Positions 7,491 to 16,667 of a stretch of DNA of 64,000 nt are shown here, piece after piece. The notes under the pieces were generated by a model, which saw nothing but the letters and a program-made list of their open reading frames with translations, did no database searches and was not told the origin of the DNA. Origin of the DNA: CAVVVS01 sp963751355 (GTDB lineage: Bacteria > Bacteroidota > Ignavibacteria > Ignavibacteriales > Ignavibacteriaceae). Within the stretch, counting starts at the first letter, position 1. The number at the start of each line of letters is the position of its first letter. The stretch spans positions 45,528 to 109,527 of the forward strand of contig CAVVVS010000106.1 of the NCBI GenBank assembly GCA_963751355.1, in the 5' to 3' direction. Both the position numbers and the translations under genes were made by a program.

Positions 7491-8888
7491 TTAAACTTCA
7501 AATATTTGTCCCGGCTCAGGGAAATGAACATTTTTGTATCCCCTTTCTTCTAATTTTTCTTTTAAGGGCAATGCTTGTTCTTCTTCACCGTGAACTAGAA
7601 AAATTTCTTTCAACTTTTCAGACGGATTATATTTCAAGTACTCTATTAATTCTTTTTGATCTGCATGGGCAGAAAAATAATCCATTTTCTTTACATGACA
7701 TTTAACTTTATATTTTCCCCCTAAAATACTGACTTCATCATCGCCGTTCATGATTTTTCGGGCTAAAGTATACTCAGCGGCATAACCGACAAAAAGGATC
7801 AGGTTTAGAGGATTTTCAATATTATTTTTTAGATGATGTAAAATTCTTCCTCCTTCCGCCATACCTGAAGCCGAAATTATTATGTAAGGACCAACTTTAT
7901 CATTAAGTGTTTTCGAGTCTTCAACATCTGTAATATATTCAAGGCGGTTAAATCCAAACGGGTCCTCATGCCCTTGAAGAAATACACGATTAGTCTCCCT
8001 ATCAAAACATTCAGGGTGATGCCTGAAAACTTCCGTAGCTCTAACAGCTAGAGGGCTATCTACATAAATCGGCATTTGTGGTATTCTGCCTTCTTCCCAC
8101 AATTTGTGAAGCATATAAACAATTAACTGCGTCCTACCTACGGCAAAAGCAGGAATAATTATTTTGCCTTTTCGTTGCGCAACTTCACGCACCGTAGTAG
8201 CCAGTTTTTCCTCAATCTGTCCAGAAACATCATGCAATCTGTTGCCGTATGTACTTTCCATTAATATTACATCTAGATCACGCAAGCGATTTGGGTCTCT
8301 TAAAATCGGCATTTCATCTCTTCCCAAATCACCTGTAAAACCAAAATTAAATTTTTTGCCATTCTCATTTATTTCCAATCTTATACTTGAGGACCCTAAA
8401 ATATGACCGGCATCCAAAAATGTTGCTGTGACACCCGGGGCAACTTCCACGCCTCTATCATACTGAACGCCGATAAAATGCCGCATTGCATTTTCAACGT
8501 CTTCTTCGTTATAAAGCGGTTCGAACAGCACCTTATTTTCTTTAGCTCTTTTTTTATTCACCCATTTCACATCTCTTTCTTGAAGATAAGCAGAATCTCT
8601 AAGCATTATATTACAGAGATCAACAGTTGCTGCTGTTGTATAAATGTGACCTTTAAAACCATTCTTAATTAGACTTGGTATATTACCGCTGTGATCGATA
8701 TGCGCGTGCGAGAGCAGCATTACGTCAATTTCTTCCGGATTTAATTTAAAATGACGGTTTTTTTCGAAAGCCTCTTTTCTCCTGCCCTGGTATAGTCCGC
8801 AGTCGAGCAATATTTTTTTCCCATTAATTTGCAATAAGTGCTGCGAACCGGTAACTGTTTGTGCAGCACCGATAAATTGAATTTTCAT
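7491..8888 (-). CDS. Metallo-beta-lactamase/beta-CASP family RNase
   Basis: A 465-residue enzyme of the CPSF73-like (YSH1, COG1236) beta-CASP group, zinc-dependent nucleases acting on RNA. The metal site HAHIDHSG lies near residues 60-67, followed by GHILGSSS and FTGDLG. The beta-CASP motifs appear as IPAFAVGRTQL, ASGMAEGGRILHH and KMDYFSAHADQKEL. The C-terminus carries LVHGEE. The length is normal. It is a single gene with its own terminator. Which RNA is processed cannot be told from the sequence. Confidence 0.92.
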   Translation of the reverse strand: MKIQFIGAAQTVTGSQHLLQINGKKILLDCGLYQGRRKEAFEKNRHFKLNPEEIDVMLLSHAHIDHSGNIPSLIKNGFKGHIYTTAATVDLCNIMLRDSAYLQERDVKWVNKKRAKENKVLFEPLYNEEDVENAMRHFIGVQYDRGVEVAPGVTATFLDAGHILGSSSIRLEINENGKKFNFGFTGDLGRDEMPILRDPNRLRDLDVILMESTYGNRLHDVSGQIEEKLATTVREVAQRKGKIIIPAFAVGRTQLIVYMLHKLWEEGRIPQMPIYVDSPLAVRATEVFRHHPECFDRETNRVFLQGHEDPFGFNRLEYITDVEDSKTLNDKVGPYIIISASGMAEGGRILHHLKNNIENPLNLILFVGYAAEYTLARKIMNGDDEVSILGGKYKVKCHVKKMDYFSAHADQKELIEYLKYNPSEKLKEIFLVHGEEEQALPLKEKLEERGYKNVHFPEPGQIFEV

Positions 8889-9115
8889 AAAATATTCCTT
8901 CCATAAAAATTGTATTAATGCAGGTACCCTTCAAACTTGTTTGAAAGTTAAGGTAACCGTTTATTTAATTGATAAAGGATATTATCAAACTGATAAATAT
9001 AAATTTTTAGTCATCACTAATTACTAACAAAATTATAATTATGGTGGTGTTCCCTTTTGCATGATTTTTGCAAGTACATATTTATTACAAAATCAGAAAA
9101 CCAGGAAACAATATA

Positions 9116-11263
9116 ATGCAGAATTATTTAAGAGGCTATTTCTTTATACTTCTAATTTCATTTTTGCAACTTTCAACAATTGTTAAAGCTCAAAGTTATA
9201 AATTGATTTGGTCGGATGAGTTTAACGGACCAAATATAGATCCATCGGTTTGGACACATGAAACAGGAGGAAACGGCTGGGGAAATGGTGAATGGGAATA
9301 TTATACAGACAGATCTGTAAATTCCTATATAGATAATGGAGTGCTGGTAATAAAAGCAATTAAAGAAAATTACGGAAACATGAATTACACTTCGGCAAGG
9401 TTGATAACAAGAGGGAAAAAGTTTTTTAAATACGGCAAAATTGAAGCTAGGATTAAACTGCCGTACGGAAAAGGAATTTGGCCTGCATTCTGGATGATGG
9501 GTGAAAATATAAACAGTATGGGATGGCCTTCATGCGGCGAAAATGATATAATGGAGATGACAGGCGGCGAGAGCGGTGACAGCAGGGTTTACGGTACTTT
9601 GCATTGGAGTAATAACGGGCAGCATGCCCAATCAGGCGGTTATTATGATTTGAGTTCCGGAAAGTTTGCAGATGGTTTTCATATTTTTGCGGTAACCTGG
9701 AGCCCTCAAAAAATTGTATGGTCGGTAGACGATCATACTTATTACACAATTGATATAACCCCGGAAGGATTGAAAGCATTCCAAAATGATTTTTTTATAC
9801 TTTTAAATCTTGCCGTTGGAGGCCAATGGCCGGGCTATCCCGATGCTACCACAATCTTTCCTCAAACAATGGAAGTTGATTATGTAAGAGTGTATCAGGA
9901 TACGTCTTCAATCCCGGATATCTCTGTAACATCTCCCGGAAATAACTCAAGCTTTGATGCTCATTCTGATATAACAATTACTGCAGATGCTAGTCTAACA
10001 AACGGAAACCTCGGCATAGTTCAATTTTATCAGGATGCCGTTAAAATAGGTGAAACGGATGTAAAGCCTTACCAAATAATATGGAGAAATGTATATCCGG
10101 GTAATTATAAAATATATGCAAAAACCTCCACAGATTTAGGATATGAAAGTACTTCACAATTCATTAATATTAATGTTGGTTCCGGAAGCAGCGAATCACC
10201 CTACATGGGTCATCCTTTCTCCATTCCCGGAACAATTGAAACAGAAAATTATGATTTAGGCGGACAAAATGTTTCTTATTATGACAGTGATATTTCCAAT
10301 AACGGAAAGGCTTACCGTACTGACGATGTTGATATCGAAAGCTGTATAGATGACGGAGGAGGCTACGATGTAGGATGGAATACAAATAATGAATGGCTTA
10401 ATTATCTGGTTGAAGTAAAAAAAACAGGTACATTTGAAATAAGTGCACGTGTCGCTTCAAATTCTACCGGAGGTGAATTTAATATAACCATAGGAGACCA
10501 TTCAACCGGTAATATAAAAATTCCTAATACAGGAGGATGGCAAACCTGGTCGACGGTTACTTCACCCGGGATAACTCTGCGGCAGGGAATTTATAATATG
10601 AAGTTCACTGTTATTTCGGGAGCTTTCAACATTAATAGATTTGAAATATACGAACCGGGTACACAGCCGAGAATAACCATTACTTCACCCAACGGGGGAG
10701 AGAAATGGCAAACCGGAACTATTCAAGAAATAAGATGGAACAGTTTAAAAGTATCCAATGTTAAAATAGGACTCTCCTCAGATGGCGGAAAGAATTGGAC
10801 TTCAATCGCAAATACCTGGACATCAGGATTTGGTTCTTATAGATGGAAGGTTAATGATGTGACCTCATCCAACTGTAAGATAATGGTTGTAGATGAAAAT
10901 AATTTAACTAATAATGATGTAAGTGATGCTCCATTTTCAATAGCTAAAATTACAAACGTGGATAATAAAAAGGATATCCCCGAGGGATTTACTCTGCAGC
11001 AGAATTATCCGAATCCATTTAATCCCACAACTAATATCAGATATTCAATTCATGACAAGAGTTTTGTTTCCATAAAGGTTTTTGATAACCTGGGAAACCG
11101 GGTTTCCACACTGATCAATGAAGAGCAATCAGCTGGAACTTATAATTTAATATTTCGCGGAGATAACCTAGCTTCGGGAGTCTATTTTTACTCATTAGAA
11201 ATAGAATCAATTGACGGTAAAATTGCTCACAGGTCGGTTCGTAAGATGCTGCTTTTAAAGTAA
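9116..11263 (+). CDS. Secreted GH16 beta-glucanase with CBM6 and T9SS sorting tail
   Basis: Start chosen at ATG 9116 (AGGAAA upstream; a signal peptide ending TIVKAQ follows), giving 715 residues. Domain order: signal peptide; GH16 catalytic domain (to about residue 260) with active-site ENDIMEM, the ExDxxE of laminarinases; an Ig-like domain (about 267-355); a CBM6-like carbohydrate module (from TIETENYDLGG to FNINRFEIY); an SPNGGEKW beta-sandwich; and a type A T9SS tail (NYPNPFNPTTNIRYSI, ending SGVYFYSLE). It likely degrades beta-1,3- or mixed-link glucans outside the cell, exported through the T9SS whose PorU-like peptidase may lie at 52.6-58.4 kb. Exact glucan specificity is not decidable. 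Confidence 0.93.
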   Translation: MQNYLRGYFFILLISFLQLSTIVKAQSYKLIWSDEFNGPNIDPSVWTHETGGNGWGNGEWEYYTDRSVNSYIDNGVLVIKAIKENYGNMNYTSARLITRGKKFFKYGKIEARIKLPYGKGIWPAFWMMGENINSMGWPSCGENDIMEMTGGESGDSRVYGTLHWSNNGQHAQSGGYYDLSSGKFADGFHIFAVTWSPQKIVWSVDDHTYYTIDITPEGLKAFQNDFFILLNLAVGGQWPGYPDATTIFPQTMEVDYVRVYQDTSSIPDISVTSPGNNSSFDAHSDITITADASLTNGNLGIVQFYQDAVKIGETDVKPYQIIWRNVYPGNYKIYAKTSTDLGYESTSQFININVGSGSSESPYMGHPFSIPGTIETENYDLGGQNVSYYDSDISNNGKAYRTDDVDIESCIDDGGGYDVGWNTNNEWLNYLVEVKKTGTFEISARVASNSTGGEFNITIGDHSTGNIKIPNTGGWQTWSTVTSPGITLRQGIYNMKFTVISGAFNINRFEIYEPGTQPRITITSPNGGEKWQTGTIQEIRWNSLKVSNVKIGLSSDGGKNWTSIANTWTSGFGSYRWKVNDVTSSNCKIMVVDENNLTNNDVSDAPFSIAKITNVDNKKDIPEGFTLQQNYPNPFNPTTNIRYSIHDKSFVSIKVFDNLGNRVSTLINEEQSAGTYNLIFRGDNLASGVYFYSLEIESIDGKIAHRSVRKMLLLK

Positions 11264-11874
11264 AAATTTATTTGATCATGTTGAATTTATTAATAACCCT
11301 TGCCGCCCAAAAGTCATGATAAACTTTGAAGGTGGTGTAAAAACTTCATAAAGAAATTCCGAAACTTTCCACTGAAGGAGAACATGTTCATAGTGAACTA
11401 ATAAGAAATTCCAACTGCTTAAGTAACAAAAGTTAGTAATATTAAACCCGAGAATCCGAAGATGTCTCGGCACCCTACCAATTTTGTTAAATTTACCTGC
11501 TCAAATTTGCCGGTATTAATTACTATCTACTTAAAAACATTTTTACAAATCCTTTAAATTTGCTATATACAAAAAACATAAAAGACAAAATTATTGTGCT
11601 TCACATTTTTTGTTATAACACAACTTGCTATATATTCTTACCTATTAAGTAAATATTGCCCTTAATTTACAGTAAAGATTACTACCCTTAGATTCTATTT
11701 CTTAAAAAACCTTCCATTTACTCGAAATCACACTTCCTAATATGTGGTACATGTTTTGCACAATTATTCGCAAGAATGCTATATATTAGAATATGTATTA
11801 TAAAAGATTAAATCTAATAAAATTATTGAAGATTAACTTTTTTACATATTTTCATGCTTTAATGAGAAATTTCA
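11264..11874. other. AT-rich intergenic region
   Basis: About 610 bases without a supportable gene. A 65-codon reverse ORF (11276-11473) lacks a ribosome site and resembles no family. The right part presumably holds the promoter of the YwqK lipoprotein gene. Confidence 0.5.
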
Positions 11875-12411
11875 ATGAAAATTTTCAGTTTAAATAAAAA
11901 ACATAAATTATCATTACTTCTATTCTTCATCTTATCCTTGACATTAATTTCCTGCAGTAATAATACAGACCGAAAAAACTTCCGGCTTGGCCATGATGGA
12001 TTAATTTATTACGCCAATAGTCATGATCTTTTTACGGGAACAATTGTTGACACAAATTTAGTCATTATAAAATTCACGGTTATTAATGGAATTAAATACG
12101 GTACATTTTCTACACATTACTTAAACGGACGGCTTGAAAAATCCGGGGTTATAATTAACAACAAAAATGAAGGCATTTGGGAATATTATTATAAAAACGG
12201 ACAACTTGAAAGCAAAGGTAACTTCACAAACGATTCACCGAATGGTCCGTGGGAGTCGTATTACAAGAACGGAAATATTAGTTCAGCCGGAAATTATGTT
12301 AACGGTAAAATGCAGGGAATTTGGAGCTTTTATGATATTGACGGTGAATTAATAAATCAATTCTATTACAGAAACGGAATTCTTATTGAAGTAAAAATTA
12401 GGAATGCTTAA
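11875..12411 (+). CDS. YwqK-family lipoprotein with MORN-variant repeats
   Basis: A 178-residue protein. The signal peptide ends in a lipobox (TLISC, Cys about 27), so it should be a membrane lipoprotein. The body is a series of about 23-residue MORN-variant units of the type YxNGxLExxGxxxxxxxxGxWxxYY (YKNGQLESKGNF, YKNGNISSAGNY, then VNGKMQGIWSFY). Proteins like this are named after YwqK, the antitoxin-side component of a toxin cassette in Bacillus, but most Bacteroidota copies stand alone with unknown function, as here. No toxin partner is present. Confidence 0.85.
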   Translation: MKIFSLNKKHKLSLLLFFILSLTLISCSNNTDRKNFRLGHDGLIYYANSHDLFTGTIVDTNLVIIKFTVINGIKYGTFSTHYLNGRLEKSGVIINNKNEGIWEYYYKNGQLESKGNFTNDSPNGPWESYYKNGNISSAGNYVNGKMQGIWSFYDIDGELINQFYYRNGILIEVKIRNA

Positions 12412-12449
12412 TATTTTTCTATTGCATTTGCAACCTCTGTTATATTTTG

Positions 12450-12509
12450 ACCAGGGGAAATACTGATTATTCATTTATTTGCGAAGACTCCCTTCCCTCC
12501 CCTGGTTTT
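12450..12509 (+). terminator. Hairpin terminator after the YwqK gene
   Basis: ACCAGGGGA (12450-12458) pairs with TCCCCTGGT (12498-12506), followed by TTT. The loop of about 39 bases is long, and a stronger internal structure is not evident. Confidence 0.45.
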
Positions 12510-13074
12510 AATTTATCCATTCGTGCTTCTACTTAATCCGTGGAATAAATATCTCCGTATTATTTACCCTCTCCCGTTTCAAAAAGATTTAGATAATTTA
12601 CGATAGTGATGCTGGTGTTTATTGTAAAAGAATTTATATTTTCTGAATTTTAATTTTCAACCGATGTAAATCCTATGAGCTCGCTTACTGACTAATTAAG
12701 GAAAGTCCACTCATCCCATTTTGTTGACTGGTATCCCGTCGATCCTTTCGAAACTTACCTTCCTCAAATATTACTATTCATAAGAAGATCTCTTTTTCAA
12801 AACCGGACAAGCCAGATTCAATAAATAAATTATCGTAGAGAGCTTATTTTATAAATAATGGAAAATTCATCCTGGTGAACTTTGTTTTGGCATTCTTCTG
12901 ATTATGTTTTTATTACTTTTTGTTCCCCTCACTATTAATTATGAGTAGAAATTTTGCGCAACTGTAAAAGTTATCATTTTGCAAAAATAATTTAACATAA
13001 ATCTCGAATTACTCAATTTTACGTAAGTTCCTTGTGATGACCTCGCATTGCATTTTCATGAAGTCACTAAAAAG
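12510..13074. other. Intergenic region downstream of the pilus operon
   Basis: About 565 bases between converging transcription units. No gene, RNA or repeat that I can support. Confidence 0.5.
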
Positions 13075-14475
13075 TTATTTTGAAACACCTGAAATACTGA
13101 TTTTTTTATTGCCATTTTGTCCTGAAGTTTCTATTGAAATCATTGCTTTCAATGCCATCGCAGTATCCGGTTTTGAATCGTAAGCTGAAAACGAAAACAT
13201 TGTATAAGATTTACTCTGAGTATCGGGAAGCCTTACATCAATATCCCCTTCAACTTTTAGGTTGCCTTCGGTTACCTTCACAGAAATGCTGGTTCCCTCA
13301 GTCAGCGGATTGCCATTGCCGTCATTTACAGTATAATTAAATGTTTGTGTACCGCCATTTGGAATATCGATTGCTGACGGTGTAACCGTAATTTCCGGTT
13401 TACCCGAGAGCAGCCTTATTGTTTGAGTTTGTATCTGCTCTGAATTTTCATTGATGGTTGATGCTGTAACTTCGAAAAATCCCGGACCATACACCGTGTG
13501 GTTCGGAGTTGGCTGGGTTAGCAAGGTGACCAATGCCCGCCCCAGTTCATCCGTTACATTTGAACCTTCTATTATTCCCGAAGTTGTTTCAAAATAAACC
13601 GAAGTATTCGGACGCACGGGATTAGTATATTTATCTCCTACAAAAGCAGTAAAGTCTATAGTATAACCTACCAATCCGTATGCAGGGTAATTTAATTTAT
13701 TTGCAGCGACTTCGAAATGCTGTTGATCCGGTAGCCCGCCATGGATAGCAATCATAACAGGCTTAGAACGAATTACTTTAGAACCACTGGAAAATTCAGC
13801 TATTATTTGAGCCACGCCGGCTTTTGTACCAGTATTCAATGTTACGCTCCCTCTTCCAAGTCCATTCGTTTTAACTGAAGAAGGATATAGATATTCACCG
13901 CCGCCGGGGCCGGAACCAAAACTAAACTTAAGAACAACAGCGTTATCAAAACTTATAGATACACCGCTTGAGTCAAGAACTTCAAAAACTAATTGTACTG
14001 CCTCATTCGCCCCGCTTTCTTTTACACCTACTGTTGGTGATGATTGCAAGAACAAATAAACGGAAGCAGCATTTCCCGATAAACCGCTGCCGGAACCCGC
14101 TTCTTGTTTAAGTTTTATTAATGGTACTGAAATATTTGCCCCAACTGTTGCAAAAACACTTACCGTATCGGATTTATAACCCGGTTTTGAAGATATAATT
14201 AAAATATCGGAATCATTTTGCAGATCAATATCGGTTGAAAACTTACCATTAACATCGGTGGTTATCCCTGCAGTTTGTGAACCAATAATAAATCTCAAAG
14301 TTACACTTTCTATTGGATCACCGGTCGTCGCTCCCACTACCTGACCATTAACATTTACGCTCCCGGCAGTTGACTGAACTTCGGATGGGACACCTAGCTC
14401 GCAACCGTAGTAAATAAGCATAGTAGAAATTAATAAGACTAAAAATTTGATATACTTTTTCATATTAGACTTCAT
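13075..14475 (-). CDS. Outer lipoprotein with carboxypeptidase-regulatory and Ig-like (Big_1 type) domains
   Basis: A 466-residue protein. The N-terminal signal peptide ends in a lipobox (YYGC, Cys near 25). A CarboxypepD_reg-like domain (VNGQVVGATTGDPIESVTL through GKFSTDIDL) follows. Two invasin-like bacterial Ig repeats come next (around residues 130-245 and 255-355, with SVKTNGLGRGSVTLNTG and NVTDELGRALVTLLTQ), then a C-terminal beta domain. It is the last gene of the pilus operon, 46 bases after the secretin. Position and lipidation suggest a structural partner of the pilus or secretin at the outer membrane; it could instead be an adhesin. No direct functional match. Confidence 0.75.
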   Translation of the reverse strand: MKSNMKKYIKFLVLLISTMLIYYGCELGVPSEVQSTAGSVNVNGQVVGATTGDPIESVTLRFIIGSQTAGITTDVNGKFSTDIDLQNDSDILIISSKPGYKSDTVSVFATVGANISVPLIKLKQEAGSGSGLSGNAASVYLFLQSSPTVGVKESGANEAVQLVFEVLDSSGVSISFDNAVVLKFSFGSGPGGGEYLYPSSVKTNGLGRGSVTLNTGTKAGVAQIIAEFSSGSKVIRSKPVMIAIHGGLPDQQHFEVAANKLNYPAYGLVGYTIDFTAFVGDKYTNPVRPNTSVYFETTSGIIEGSNVTDELGRALVTLLTQPTPNHTVYGPGFFEVTASTINENSEQIQTQTIRLLSGKPEITVTPSAIDIPNGGTQTFNYTVNDGNGNPLTEGTSISVKVTEGNLKVEGDIDVRLPDTQSKSYTMFSFSAYDSKPDTAMALKAMISIETSGQNGNKKISISGVSK

Positions 14476-14521
14476 TTATGTTTTTATTTAATTCGACATT
14501 TAACTAATCCGAATCATTTTT

Positions 14522-15778
14522 TTAATTTTGATTACTCTTCAGTTTTTGTTCTTCTTTCATCATATTCTTAGGACTGTATTTTTCTATTTCCTTCTTATCT
14601 TTGTTCAGCTTATTTTGAATTAAATTTTCTTCTTTTTCATTTTCAAATCTTTCTTTAAGAGTCGGCAATAATTCTGCTTTTAGTACAATAATAATTTCTT
14701 TTTTCCGGACTACTGTTTCATCACTGCCTGTTAAATATCTAATACCGAATACCCACCATGGCAGGTCCTTCAAGAAAGGAATACCGTTTCTAACTTTTGT
14801 TTCCTCGTTTATATATAAACCGCCGATAACAGTTTGCTCGTCATTCAGCAAGATAACATCTGTATTGGCTATATTTTTTTTAACTTCTGTTGTTAAATCT
14901 GAAACGGTGAAAGAGCTTCTTTCAACTATTAGTTTTAATATGATATAGTCAATTCCGTCCTTTGAATATATATGAGGTGTTACTTCTATTATAGTACCGG
15001 TTGGATAAAATCTGTCTATTATATTCCCTGAAAAATCCCTCTGCTTGATTGAAAAATCCGAGCCGATTTGAATTCTTCCTTTTTGTTTATCTCTTACCGA
15101 CACCGAAGGACTTGCAATTATTTCACCAAGGTTCTCCGACTCAAAAAACCTAAATAAAGCGGTAGCGTTACCTATAAATTGTCCGGTTGTAAATTCTGAT
15201 GCAGCATTTAATTCATAAGCCGGGGGAAGCCCTTGCTGAAAAGTTGCAGCATTTTGAGGTTTTTGGATTTGAGTTCTGAAATCATTGCCGATACTGATAC
15301 CGTTCTTCGAAAGAATCCACTTCCAGTCAATACCTCTTTGCCTGTCTTTTTGTACATCGGTTTCAAAAAATATTGCTGAAATTCTAACTTCCCTACTATT
15401 AATATCCGCAAAAACGTCGTCACTTAATTTATCTTCTTGCGTTGCTGTTTTATTTTTAATTAAGATAGAGCCCTGTTTCTCTTCGTACATTAAATTCATC
15501 TTATTTACAATTAAATTTAACGCGTCCATATAGGGCATCTTTGTTATTTCTACTCCTATTGGACTTGGATTAGAAACGGTAGATACTATGCTCTTACCTG
15601 TGACTAATTCGCTAACGGCAGACAACATCTTTATAGCCTGATCATAACTTGCATATTGGGACATTGATACAATTTCTACCGGGTTATATTCACCGGATAA
15701 TTTCTTTTCCAAATTTTGTTGACTGTACAAAGTTACAGTTATGGAAAATACCCATATTAGCAGTACTGGAAATTTCAT
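14522..15778 (-). CDS. pilQ: Type IV pilus secretin (PilQ/GspD-like)
   Basis: Outer-membrane channel for the pilus. Start placed at ATG 15778, where AAGGG precedes it and a signal peptide (WVFSITVTLYS) begins; this gives 418 residues. An STN-like N-domain (about 25-110) is followed by the secretin core: SREVRISAIFFETD, IASPSVSVRDKQKGRIQIG, PTGTIIEVTPHI, and NDEQTVIGGLYINEE near 320, then the C-terminal KKEIIIVL. It is short for PilQ, lacking AMIN domains and most N-repeats. The gene begins one base after the PilO-PilP fusion stop. GspD is the alternative name, but PilT nearby favours a pilus. Confidence 0.88.
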   Translation of the reverse strand: MKFPVLLIWVFSITVTLYSQQNLEKKLSGEYNPVEIVSMSQYASYDQAIKMLSAVSELVTGKSIVSTVSNPSPIGVEITKMPYMDALNLIVNKMNLMYEEKQGSILIKNKTATQEDKLSDDVFADINSREVRISAIFFETDVQKDRQRGIDWKWILSKNGISIGNDFRTQIQKPQNAATFQQGLPPAYELNAASEFTTGQFIGNATALFRFFESENLGEIIASPSVSVRDKQKGRIQIGSDFSIKQRDFSGNIIDRFYPTGTIIEVTPHIYSKDGIDYIILKLIVERSSFTVSDLTTEVKKNIANTDVILLNDEQTVIGGLYINEETKVRNGIPFLKDLPWWVFGIRYLTGSDETVVRKKEIIIVLKAELLPTLKERFENEKEENLIQNKLNKDKKEIEKYSPKNMMKEEQKLKSNQN

Positions 15779-15779
15779 T

Positions 15780-16667
15780 TTATTTCCCTTCTTTTTTATT
15801 GTTCTTCCCCATTTTGAGTGTTGTATATTCAATTATTCCGCCTTTATTCAAAGTAAAAGTGACTGTTTCATTTTTATAATCAATATCAGTTAAATAACCC
15901 ATATACACCGGATCACCTTTGGCTAATAAAAGCGTTTTACCATCCGCAGTTATAAAAGCCCCTTGCGGCACTAAAGATATTAATGTAGCATCTTGAATAT
16001 CCGGCAAATCATGAATATTAGGCCGAATTTGTGTTCTTACAAGAGGGAAAAAAGCATTATACAAATTTTCCGAGTTCAGATAGTTTTCAGAGCTTTTTAC
16101 CTCAGCATATTGGTCACTGCGGGAAAAATATGCCCTCACTTCCATATTAAATTTTACCAGGTAATGAGGAACTCCTTTAGAATCAACGCTTGTGGTAGCT
16201 TGAATATCGGCAGATTGAATTTTTTTTAATTCCTTACTATGTTCCAAAGCATAAATAAGGCCGTTTACATTATCAAAAGACCCTACCCCTAATACTTTGT
16301 AAGTATAATAATAAAATCCGTTTTCAACTTTTTGGTTTACATATTGAGTGTTAGTGTAGGTGTATAATCCATATTCATTACTATAACTATCAATGAAATT
16401 GTAAAAATTTGATTGAGGAAGATTTTGAGGGATAGTAAAACTTCCACCGAATAAAATTGAATCTACCACAGAAACACGTTCTTCCAAGCTTTTCAATTTT
16501 ACCTGAAGATCATTAATACTTGCATAATCAGCTCTCAATTTTTCTAATTTTGCATCCCTTTTATCAAGATCTTTTTTTTGAATCACCCAGGCATAAATTC
16601 CCCCGCCTGCAGTTACCAGAATAAAAAGGACTACCAATACAATAATGTTTTTACTTTTTCTGTTCAT
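15780..16667 (-). CDS. PilO-like inner-membrane alignment protein with C-terminal PilP-like domain
   Basis: Start placed at ATG 16667 (AGGAG upstream), giving 295 residues. One N-terminal helix (IIVLVVLFILVTAGGGIYAWV), a coiled coil (KKDLDKRDAKLEKLRADY to LEERV) and a ferredoxin-like PilO domain to about residue 185 are visible. The last 85 residues (IHDLPDIQDATLISLVPQ to EYTTLKM) look like the small beta domain of PilP that contacts the secretin. Such a fusion would join the inner-membrane platform to PilQ, encoded next. The overlap with the PilM-PilN gene is 17 bases. The PilO part is fairly sure, the PilP part inferred from size, position and pattern. Confidence 0.72.
   Translation of the reverse strand: MNRKSKNIIVLVVLFILVTAGGGIYAWVIQKKDLDKRDAKLEKLRADYASINDLQVKLKSLEERVSVVDSILFGGSFTIPQNLPQSNFYNFIDSYSNEYGLYTYTNTQYVNQKVENGFYYYTYKVLGVGSFDNVNGLIYALEHSKELKKIQSADIQATTSVDSKGVPHYLVKFNMEVRAYFSRSDQYAEVKSSENYLNSENLYNAFFPLVRTQIRPNIHDLPDIQDATLISLVPQGAFITADGKTLLLAKGDPVYMGYLTDIDYKNETVTFTLNKGGIIEYTTLKMGKNNKKEGK

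Noticed and set aside
11276..11473. 65-codon reverse ORF downstream of the GH16 gene
   Set aside because: No ribosome site, no domain and odd composition; looks like intergenic sequence.
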